From Cordylochernes scorpioides (taxonomy: Eukaryota; Arthropoda; Arachnida; Pseudoscorpiones; Chernetidae): DNA of 64,000 nucleotides. Shown one piece after another: positions 9,101-21,100 of the stretch. Within the stretch, counting starts at the first letter, position 1; every line of letters starts with the position of its first letter. The position numbers and the translations under genes are program-made. The notes beneath the pieces are model-generated. The model was not told the DNA's origin, searched no databases, and was given only the letters and a program-made list of their open reading frames with translations. Location of the stretch: contig CP092865.1 in NCBI GenBank assembly GCA_030710605.1, positions 26,352,947 to 26,416,946 of the forward strand, in the 5' to 3' direction.

Positions 9101-12100
9101 AAGTCCCAGTTCAATCGGCTGATGCAGCCGTAGTGACAGATCTTACCATGGATGATATCCCGGAAGAAAAACCAAAACCAGAAACTAAAGAACAAGGAAT
9201 TGAATGTTCTCCAGCTCCTAATCAGAATTCCTTCACCCAAACTATTGTAAATTCAGCTACTTCCCACGCATCTGTTCAGGTTGAACCTGTTCTCAAGGAT
9301 TCCTGTGTGGGGAGTGAACCTGACCTCACCACCAATGTTCCCCAGGTTGAATTGCCAAGCAAGCCTTTGACACGATCAATTGGAACTGAAAGCATCGCAC
9401 CACCTTTGCTGTCAGTGTGCACAAACACAGATCCAATCAAAGAAATAGAAACCAAGAACAAGTGTATAGGTACCGGTTTATTTATCATAGGTTCCGAGTC
9501 TAAAAGTACCATGACAAATATTGAACCAGAGAAACAAATTGAAACTAAAAATAAATGCATAGGTACAGGGATTTGCTTGGTTCCACCAACTAGAAATGTC
9601 ATGACATTCACTGATCCGGAAAAACAGACGGAAACCAAAAATAAATGTATAGGAACCAAGGTTTGTGTGATGCCAAATAGGAGCACAATGACAGATATAG
9701 AACCAGAGAAACAAATAGAAACAAAGAACAAATGCATCGACACAGGTCTTTTCCCTCTTGGATTAGAAACCAAAAGCACAGCGACAGAGCTAGTTGAGGA
9801 AGTTAAGGAGACAAGGAATAAATGTATCGGCACAGGATTCTTCCAACCTGGAGTGGAGTCCAGAGGGACCCTGACAGCTGAAGAGGTGAAGCCGACTTAC
9901 CAGTCAGTGGGCATTAACACAGAAGATGAGATGACCACCAGCCAAGGCAGCAACGCAGGGATCCGTGTGTGCGACAAGTGCAACGAGGCAATCTACACTG
10001 CAGCCCAATGGGCTCTCTCCAAGAAATCCAGGATACCCAAGTTGCAGCAGAGTTCCTCCAAGACCTCACCATCCAAGATCCCAACGACAACTTCCATGGC
10101 TCTATCCTTGGATGCTGAAGCCAAGTAAGTGTACACGGAGGTAGAATACAATGAGAGGTTTGACACGGGTTCTGCAGGAAATCCACAGACATCAGGACAG
10201 AGCCCTGTGAAGTTGATGTCAACGAAACTGAGCTACTCTCTCCAGAACCCCGCACCAAGTAAGGCATCCTTGGCCTCTTATTATTATTATTTTTTATAAA
10301 TAATTTGCCTCCATAATTTATTCACACAATTGATAATTTCATATTTTGATTATATTGTTGTGTGGGAGCCTGGAAGTCACAGGGCCGTACTAAAGGATGT
10401 AACTTTTTATTGGTGCCAGGGTTGAGGCTGGTCCGGGGATGCATCTTGTCTGTAGCTTCTTGGCACTCGGGTCGGTCCTCTGTAAGGTCGGTCGGTGCGG
10501 GTCGGGCCGTCTTCATTTTCCGTTCATCAAAAAAAAAAGAAATGAAGCTTAAGTCCGAAAAAAAAAAAAAAAAAGTAAAGAGAGCAAGCAAGAAAGTTGG
10601 TCCGTGGTCAAAGTGCAATTTCTCGCCGAACTCTGTTGTTCGATTACTCACAGAGAGAGTTTAAAATTAATTAAAATTAAAAAAATATATATATATATTA
10701 AAATTTTAAAAAATTTCAAAATCGTGAGCCTTGCTAGTTAAGATAGCGGGCATGTGTTAGTCGTGCCCACGTGTCCGGCATTCAGGGTCGCGCCGTGGTT
10801 GCGCAACAATATATTAGGTTTTTAATTGCTTCCATTTCAAAAGTTGATCTAATCCTCAATTTAATTCAAGTTACTCATCAAGATATGGTTCTCTTTTCTT
10901 ATTAGCATCTTGTGCAAACACTCAGTGACTCCAGGATTCCATAAAAATAGTTCTTTGTACTTTGAACACCTGTTAGTGGATTTTTCTTGTGATACACCAT
11001 AAGAATAATGACAACATTGACAACAAGAGATTGGATTTATTAGTTAGTATTTTTAATAATTTTTTTTCTATGCAAATATATTTTCTTTAGTTCTTTCTGG
11101 AATGAGAAAATATTATGGGATTGCTTGACTCCTCAATAGTGAATCTTAGTTTAACACCATTTGAATTTGAAGAAACTGTATAAAATTGTATTTGTAAGGA
11201 TGAGAGTGAGCTTCACAGCTGGTGCCACCACAAGGGGAAGTCTGCCTAGAACAGCCTAGGTGTTTTGTCTTTTGTTTCTGTACATCATTTTCTGAAATTA
11301 AATACTTGTTCAATCAACCTCATTACTTTATTATTCAACATATCCTAAATTTTTCTCAAATATATAAATAAAGGAGTCCTACAAAACTCCTATTTTTCCT
11401 ATTCAATAGAATGGGTGTCATATTATAACAAGAAGATATTTAAAGTGTCTAGACATGTGGTGCACTTACAGTAAAAGCAGTTGCCTACTTCCACCCACCT
11501 TGATTATCATGGACTGTACCACATGTACTATGTACCACAAGCAAAAAAATATATATATATTTAAAGTTATAAAGTTGAAATCATGGTGGTATACACCATC
11601 ATTTTTTGCTAACCAGGGTAAAATCCCGAATTGATTATCCTTTGTTTTAAATAATAAATGGCCCCTGATTTTCATAAATCCCACCCACCAGCAACTAACA
11701 AAACAATGTTCTGGCATTCTAAGTGCAACTGCTTTCTTCATATGTACTACTAAGAAACAGACACATCTCTTTTGACTTGCATTAGATGAACTAAACAGGA
11801 CCTTTGGGATAGGCTGCTGCTTATCATCAAACAGTTCGAGAAGCATGGACTCATGGAACTTGTTTGATCTTTGCATAAGGGGATAAGAACCAACAACAAC
11901 ATATCTAGCCCCCTGCCCAGCATAATTATCATGGCCTTTAAATGTTTGTATTTAGGATTAGTACCAACAAACATAACTGTTATATCATCCCCACCCCACC
12001 TATATACAGTAGAACCTCCCTGTAAAGGACACCTAATTGCAGAGCCAAAGTGTCCTTAAGGAAGAGGTGTCCTCTTACTGGAGAGTTTCAAAACAGTAAA

Positions 12101-15100
12101 AAAGGGTAATTTTGCAAATGCAAAGTGTTCTTTATAGAGAAGTGTCCTCTCATGGAGGTTCTACTGTACATACTGTCTAAGAAATGTTTTACTTCAGTGC
12201 TGGTGATGGATGCTCTGCCTCTATACTTGATCTGTTTCTTACAGGAATTTCTACACTGTTGTTTTCTCTATAACCTTACAATTCTACACTACACTACTAC
12301 AACAACAAATGTGTGTGTATCCAGGAAGGAGCCAAGCAAGGAGATGAAGGCGGCCTGCAAGGTGCTCCACGACAGCCTGGTGCGGCCCCTGGCTGCCGGC
12401 AAGAAGCAGCCACCAAGGCCGTCCTCTGCACTCACCCTGGTCCAGCGGGACTGGTTCAAGGTGGCCGGACAGAAGGACTCCAATCCCCACACTGTGGAGG
12501 ACTTTCTGGACTACTTTGAAGAGATCTCCCGAGCTTTCCTTCAATATGTTGTCAACCTACAGGACTCCAATGTGAGTCTTTGCTCTCCTACCATTTAAAT
12601 ATGGAGATTTAAACAGACTGAACACTAGGTAATAAGACCAAATAAATAAATAGTATATGACATTTCAGTAGCTGCATTGTTACCATCTTCAGGACAAAAG
12701 TATTGAATGGTTATTTATTTAGATTTGGTCTTATCATTACTTTGTGTTTTTTAATCTATAATTCAAATTGTGCCTTTTATCATAAGCTGAACTTTTTAAA
12801 AATGAATAATTTTGTCTATCAAATTAATATGGAAAGCAATATGCCATCTACAGAGGATGTTCCATTTTTTAAAAGAATGATTTTAGCGCTTTAATAAAAA
12901 ATATTGCTTTAACAGATTTAGATCTTTTGAATCTACTTAAAGTGCCTTGTGAATTCAAGTATGCTCTGTACTGTAGCCTGATATCCTGGACATCAGTTTG
13001 GCTCTCCTTCTATTACCCGGTTCTTTGCAGCAAGTTCACTGGCCTTACATTTTTTAGATTAAAGAGAAAGTCACTTTTGGAATCTTTTTTTCAGTTACAG
13101 TTGAACCTCATTATCAGAGCATTACTTCTAAAAAGACAAAGGTCTCCTCTCCCATCAAAATAGACATCAAAGCAAGACGCCATCTATTGACCGTCGTCAC
13201 AAACTAGCGTTTGGTAACAAAGTCACAACACCAGCCTTGGCAAACTGAAAAGCGTCCACCTAGAGACCATGGTTTTGGGCTAATGGCCCTCGTCAGCCTA
13301 GGGCGGGCTTTATTCCATGAGATCCACAAGGGATCTAATGGAATCTTGACAATCTTCCAAAGAGGTGGTAGTGACTGGGCCAAATCTATGGCTAAAATAT
13401 AGATGGAAATTTTGCCAGGAGGATATAAGCTAACAAAGGCCATTAGCCCGAAACCATGGTCTCTAGGTGGACGCTTTTCAGTTTTGCCAAAGCTGGTGTT
13501 GTGGCTTTGTCACCGACCCGAGGCCGCTAGTTTGCGATTGATGGTCAATAGATAGAGTCTAGCTTTGACATCTATTTTGATGAGAGAGGCGACCTTTTTC
13601 TTTTTAGATCAATATCCTCTTGGCAAAATTTCCATCTATATTTTAGAACATTACTTGTTGTAATCATTTTCTGGGTTTAGTTGGCAGAGGAATGGTTGAC
13701 TTTAGGGATCCATGACCCAGACTTGAATCCCTTATTGAGGACTTTATTGCTTCAATTGGGCTTTGATTATTGCTCTAGTCCAACAAGGAGTTTGAGTTAC
13801 CAAAATGATCTCTCTGGCAAACTCCGCCTTTGCCGGTCTCAAGCCCGAATGAAAAAGGAGGAGGGGGAGCAGTAACAAGCTCACTAAAAAACCTGGGCTC
13901 ATCTGGCCCGGCTGATAGTACCCTGTAAGGGCTCCTGATCCAGGGATACAGGATGAGTCTGTACTCCATGTTAGGAGCGGCTATACATGGCGTCTGTTCC
14001 TCATGTCAGAGGCAGCCATTTCTTTTGGAGCTAAGTCGGCCTGCCACTGGGTAGTGCTCCCAGTCTTAATGACAAAGGCAGACATATTCTACTTCATCCA
14101 GTCATGATGAAGATAATAAAGAAGAAGAAGAAGCTCTCTGGCATCTTGTAAAACTGTGTTCTACCTGTGGTACAGTAAAAAGCTTGTTATCATGACTTTG
14201 ATGAGCTGTACCATATGTACTTGGGATATGTTTTAAAAAATAGGTTGTTTTAACCACAGTTAAAATAATTGGAAGAGTCGGTGGACAAGTGGTTAAAACC
14301 CTCGATTCCCGACAGCCATGAACCGGGATCCAATCCCGCATTGGACACTTTGTTTTAATATGTGAATAACCTTCACATATATTATTCATTGTTGTAAATA
14401 TCATTAACTAGGTTGCTCTTTTTGAGCGGTACCTAGTAAAGTTATTTTGGAACCAGGAAAATAATTGTAACTTTCAAACTTTGGGAATTATGATTTTCTA
14501 ACAAAGTTACTGTTATAAATGTGACTGTTGTAATGAAGTTCCACTCTATATATCAATGGGATGTCTGTAAGCATAGTGTCTCCACTGACATAGCTCTAAC
14601 TTCCAATGTCACACAGGGCAACACAGTGATCCACTACGCTGCCAGCCACGGCAACTTTGATGTGGTCAGTGTGCTGCTGGACTCCAAGGTCTGCAATGTC
14701 AACATCCAGAACAAGGTAACTACTGCCTTCTCAGTACTGTAGGACAGTACTACACTACACAGCTTTCAATCACAAGGTAATAAGACCAAATACATAAATA
14801 GTGTGTTACGTTTCTGTAACAACATTGTTACCGAAATACTCAATACTCCATGACAGGACTACAATACACAGCTTTCAATCACAAGGTAATAAGAGCAAAT
14901 ACATAAATAGTGTGTTACGTTTCGGTAACAACGTTGTTACCGAAATACTCAATACTCCATGACAGGACTACACTACACAGCTTTCAATCACAAGGTAATA
15001 AGACCAAATACATAAATAGTGTGTTACGTTTCTGTAACAGCAGTTGTTACCATCATGTTTACACACTTGATAACAGTAACCATTTAAAACATGCTGTTGT

Positions 15101-18100
15101 ATAATTTCTCATTCAGCACTTTTGTCTGAATATGGTAACAACGCTGTTACCGAAACGTCACACACTATTTATATATTTGGATTTGGTCTTATTACCTTGT
15201 GTTTATAATCTATAATTCGAATTGTGCCACCTTATCAATACACAGCTTTCATCACCTAAATTACCACACACACAGTACCCTGGACACCACTCTTTCTAAA
15301 GTACATTTTGGTTCTGCAATTAAGTGTTGTCCTCTAGAGAGGTTCTCTCTACTGTATAACAGCTTTTATTTCCAAACACTTGTCTCTACTGGGATGAAAG
15401 ATAAATTATTGTGTGGAGACCTGGCTCTCTGTGGTTAAATCTCTCTTCAATGGTTTATCCACTTTTTAACCTTCCACATCACTCTGTTATTGCATTAGTT
15501 GCCTTTTTTATCTCATATAGAATGGACTTAAGTCTCTCAAATATCTTAATCCACAAAGTTTCCAATAAATCTTGGAATTTTACAGAATAATTTCATATAA
15601 ATCCAAAATGAACCTATATTATTGAAAGAATGAATTTTGCCAAATAAAAATCCAAATGAATAAATAAATAATTGTATACAGTAGAACCTAACTGTAAGGG
15701 ACAACACCTAATTGCAGAGCCAAAGTGTCCTTTAGGGAGAGGTGTCTTCTTACTGGAGAGTTGCTAAATAGTAAAAATGATAATTTTGCAAATGAAAACT
15801 GCCCTTTTTCTCTAAAGGGAGGTTCTACTGTATGTGTGTATTTAAAGAAACTAATGCGCTGACAGAAACATCTAGGACCACAGAGCTACAATCAATGCAT
15901 CAATCAACAGGGGGGTGTGTGGACAGGCTGGGTACACCTGCCTCATGCTGGTGAGCCTGCTGGAAGTGCGCAAGGCATCACACTGCGCCGTGGTGGAGCG
16001 GCTGGTCAGTCTGGGAGATGTGAACGCCCGCGCGGGACAGAACGGCCAGACTGCACTGATGCTGGCAGCCAGCCAGGGCCGGATTGACACCATGACCATG
16101 CTCCTGGCAGCAGGGGCTGAGGTGAACCTGCAGGACAGCGACGGCTCCACAGCTCTCATGTGTGCCGCGGAGCACGGCCATCAGGCCACTGTGAGAGCTC
16201 TGCTGGCTGTCCCGGACTGTGACCCCGGCCTGACTGACCAAGATGGCAGCACAGCCCTCACCATCGCCATGGAGGCTGGCCACAAGGATGTCGGTCTGCT
16301 CCTCTATGCTGCCACCACCATCTCTAGAGGATCTTCCCCAGTAAGTACCATTCTTTTTGTTGCTTATCCCTAGTACACGTGGTACAACCTCAAACAGCAT
16401 CAAACAACACTAACTAGATTTAGAACAGGCCATTTCAAGCCATTGAAGATAGAAAATAACAACAAAATCTACCCCACTTGCCCAAAATGCAGCTTGGCAC
16501 CTGCAGCTCCAGAACACATTTTGGCTTGTATTAGATGAACTAAACAGGACCTTTGGGAGAGGCTCGAGGAGCATGAACTCTTGGAATTCATGTAATCTTT
16601 ACACAAGGGGATGAGAAACAACAACACGTGGTACAGGCCATGATAATCATGGTGGGTAGAAGTTAGCGACTGCTTTTACTGTAAGTGCACCACATGTCTA
16701 CACATGTGAAAAGCAGTTCGACTTTGCACTTACAAATATGCCAGAGCCCGGTAGTTACTTGCACTCGCTGGTGTGGTTGGACTTTTGCAATAATCGATGG
16801 CCATTGGAGCATTTTTTTTTTTTATCAGAAAAAAGTGGCCAATGCAGGATTAGATCCCAGGTTGTAGTGGCCCAAAAACCAATGGTTTAGACCATCCTTC
16901 CACCGACCCCCAGTAAGTAGAATGAAGAGATATTGCTGGTAGGTTTCTACACCCTGCCAAGACAATTCTTCAGTAAGTCACCTTTGTGTTGAGTGAAGAT
17001 AGAGCTGACATAGTATGTTTCTATAATCTGTTCAATTTTCTATATTTATCCCCCAAAACATTTTAAATATATAACATTTTTGATCTACAAGGGATCAGAT
17101 AATTTCCTATTTTAAATCCAATTTTTTCTGATTAGTTATTTTACTGAACTATTACCTTGGAGCAGAATATAATGCTGTTACTGAAACGTCACACTATTAA
17201 ATTATTTGGATTAGATCTTATTTTCTTGTATTTATAATCCAAATTGTGTCTTATCATAGGACATTATTCCTAGAGAGTCTGGCTATTCCTTATATCTTAG
17301 TTTTTACTCTCTTTCTATCATTAGTTTATTCTCTTTGCTTCAAACATAATGTATAACAATACCACATATCTCCAATGTAATGAAATGTCACATACATTAT
17401 AACATCTATAATCCAATTCCATGTCATATTTCTTGATTTTATTTTATGGCATTTTAAAATAAGTAAATATGATTGTACAGTAGAACCTCCATGAAAGGAC
17501 ACTCTCGCTAGAGAACACCTCTCTATAAAGGATTGCAACTCTCTGGTAAAAGGATATCTCTCTTTAAAGAACACTTTGGATCTGCAACTAGGTGTCCTAT
17601 ACAGAAAGATTTTACTGTATATTCAAAGATGAGTTTTATATAGTCATACTGTTATATGCTAATAATCTGTAAGTATATACATGATGGAATGTCATTCTCT
17701 CATGGAGTGTTCATTGTTTTAAGATTTGTTGAAGCACTTCTTGGTCCAAAACTAACCAAGTTCAAAATTTTAATAAGGAAGCATTTTACCCTAAAATGAA
17801 ATAAGAAAAAGTCATCTCCTCTTACCATGCAACTGAAAGTTGCTGATGGCCTGTGCCATATATCAGAATAAATATCAACTATTCGTGTATTTTTAATTAT
17901 TCCAGAATTGGCCAACAAATAGTTAATATTTATTCCAATAGATGGCACAAGTCATCAGTAACTTTCAGTTTCACAATAAGGAGATGCCTTTTTCTTAATT
18001 TATCCACCTTATCCCAGTACAATTTCACATTTGTACATTTTTTTTTTTTTCACTTTAAAAGGAAAGTTTCTATCGAAGTCTTATTAATTTTCCATGTTGT

Positions 18101-21100
18101 AATGAACTACTGTAATTACCACTTAATCACTAGATGATGTGTGAACACGGCTGTGACAATGCTGTGGTCGCAGTATGCCTCCCTCAGAGGGCGCCGGAGG
18201 TCCAACCCCACCTCCTCACGTCCCTTCTCCTCCGCCCCCTCCACGTAAGGGGACAACTGACACCACACTATTTGGAACATTACTGCATATTGGGATCTTC
18301 ACTAACATCTTCAACTACACTCCCTTAACACTTCAAAGAATCATAATCTTTGTAGATATCAACATTATCATAACTATATTGTAAGATTATAAACTTGAAA
18401 GGAGCTTCTTCTATAGAACATATTTATTTCGCTAGCTTTCGAACGTCATCGTTCTTCAACGGACTTAAAGACAAAGATTGTCTGAAGAACAATTTCGTTC
18501 GAGAGCTAGCGAAATAAACATGTTTTTTAGAAGAAGCTTATTTTGAGTTTATAATCTTACAATATAATATTTGTTTGAGTTTAAAGTCTGTGTGTGTGTG
18601 TGTGTGTGTGTGTTGTGTTGAATTATATGTATATACATTCATTTATTAATTATTTCCATCTATTGATAAAATTTATAACAAATAAATTTAATGGCAATGT
18701 GTGTTTCTTTTCAATAATTTAAACACAAGGTAATAAGACCAAATCCAAATAAATAAATAGTGTGTGACGTTTCGGTAACAGCGTTGTTACCATCTTCAGA
18801 CAAAAGTACTGAATGAGAAATTTTACCATAGCATGTTTGATAACAGTAACTATTTAAACCATGCTGTGGTAAAATTTCTCATTCAGTACTTTTGTCTGAA
18901 GATGGTTACAATGCTGTTATCGACACATCACACACTATTTATTTATTTAGATTTGGTCTTATTACCTTGTGTTTATAATCTATAATCCAAATTGTGCCTT
19001 ATCATTTCCAATAATATCATCAAATATTATCTCTACAGACCTTACTGCAATGATATAAGTTATTGGATGAGAGGGTCTGTCTCATCAGTAGTGAACTCTC
19101 TTATTCAATAACTTATACCATTACAATAAGGTCTGTAGAGATAATATTTGATGATATTATTGGAAAGAAACACACATTGCCAGTAAATTTATTTGTTACA
19201 AATATACACTCATGGACAAAAACTTAAGAAAGTTGTATCTTTTAGCATGTATATCGGGATTCAGACAATAACACTGAAAGATATTTGATACACAGTGATC
19301 TTTATTAAAGACACATCAGATAACCAAGTGTGAACACAATTATCTCTGTCTTCTTAAAAAAATAGATAACTGATGACATCAAAGACTTTCCACTTCTTTA
19401 AATTTTGCCTATAAGTGTAGGCCGATAAGATGATTATCTCAATTTATCTCAGGATTGACTTCTAGTGGACAACCTCTTGTTGTTAACACAAGGTGGGGGG
19501 TGTTGAATTATAGCCGGTTAATTCTATACATTGGTTGTGATTGTGGGGTTTATATAATGGATGAATTATGGTAAATGTTGAATTAAAGAGAGGTTATACT
19601 GTATATTGATGGAATAGTTGTGATACATATTGATGAGACTGTGTCATGGTCAAGATCTAAGTTCTCAACAAATGAAGATGTGCTTACATCTAAAAAAATA
19701 AAAATAAATAAAAAAATATTGATGAGACTGAGGCGTGGATGTAAGGCTCAGTGGGTTTATTTGGTGAAGTGATCTATCCTGGTGGGCTATGGTCACTAAA
19801 GCTCGCTCCAATGCCGGGCCCATGGTCTGGTCCAGGAAGATCGTTAAGTTCTGGGTCTCGTTGGGAGGGTTGTAGGAAGGTCTGTAGCTGTGGCTAGACA
19901 TTTTTCAATCACCAGTCAAGATCTAAACAGGATGAAGGGTAAACAATAATTGGCACTGGGACAATAACTGCCATGTTAGTTGCTACGAAAACAGTGGTCA
20001 ATGGTCAAATACAATTAATACCCATCATCTCTGTGGTGCTGTTTCTCTTTGATAAATCTAAAAATCTTCTTCTTCTTCTTTCTTATCTCCACTCAATCAT
20101 ATCTAGGTGAAGTAGAATGCGTCTGCCTTTGTCATTAAGACTGGGAGCACTACTCAGTGGCAGGCCGACTTAGCTCCAAAAGAAATAGCCGCCTCTAACA
20201 TGAGGAACAGACACCATGCTCCTAACATGCAATACAAACGCTGCTCATCCTGGATTAGGAGCCCTTACAGGGTACTATCAGCCAGGCCAGCTGAGCCCAG
20301 GTTTTTTAGTGAGCTTGTTACTGCTCCCCCTCCACCTTTTTCATCCGGGCTTGGGACCGGCATAGGCGGTCTAAAATCTAAAAATGAAATTAAAAAAAAA
20401 GAATAAAAAATATATAATTAGTTCTGGTCACTTGTGCCATCTGGTCGGCTACTTGTTGACACATAACAATATATTGTTGAGGAGTGTGACAATAAAGTAA
20501 GGGATTTATTTAGCCGGGGTTCTGGTACAGTGTGTGGCGGGGCCTGATCTCAGGCATATTGCTCTTTGTAAGGAATATTGAAGTATGCTACTGTGGGCTG
20601 AGACTTACTTCATTAAAAATAATCACTTGGGATCAAGGTTTTTATGTTGTTATAACAATTGTGGGACTCTGGATGTTATAACCAAGCTGCTGTTATAAAG
20701 AAGGCTGTTATAACAAGTTTCCACTGCATTGTGTTTCCTTTGTCGTTTTTGTTGTGTACAATAAAAAGCCTCAGATGTCCCCATGCATCTCTATCACAGC
20801 AGTCATAATGTCCACTATCTTGTGTTTCCTTTGTTGTTGTTTTTGTCCTGTCCAATGAAGAGACACAGATGTCCCCATGCATCTCTATCACAGCAGTCGT
20901 AATGTCCACTATCTTTGTTTCCTTTGTTGTTGTTTTTGTTGTGTACAATAAAAAGCCTCAGATGTCCCCATGCATCTCTATCACAGCAGTCACAATGTCT
21001 ACTATCTTGTGTTTCCTTTGGTTTTATAAAATATCTTTATCTAATTTTTATATTGAGTTTGGCAATTCAACTACTACCTTAGACACAAGTCTGATAAGCT

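Noticed and set aside
9276..9833. 185-codon minus-strand frame
   Set aside because: It is the antisense shadow of the KANK repeat region; codon bias and homology support the plus strand.
10322..10664. Overlapping 100-109 codon frames on both strands as genes
   Set aside because: They lie in a KANK intron, consist partly of A/T runs, and have no recognisable domain.
12130..12324. Upstream extension of the pre-ankyrin exon
   Set aside because: The open frame before 12325 is AT-rich MITE and intron sequence, and a good acceptor ends at 12324.
18174..18384. Proline-rich frame starting at the ATG at 18175 as the KANK tail
   Set aside because: It does not match the phase of the ankyrin exon; the other frame does.
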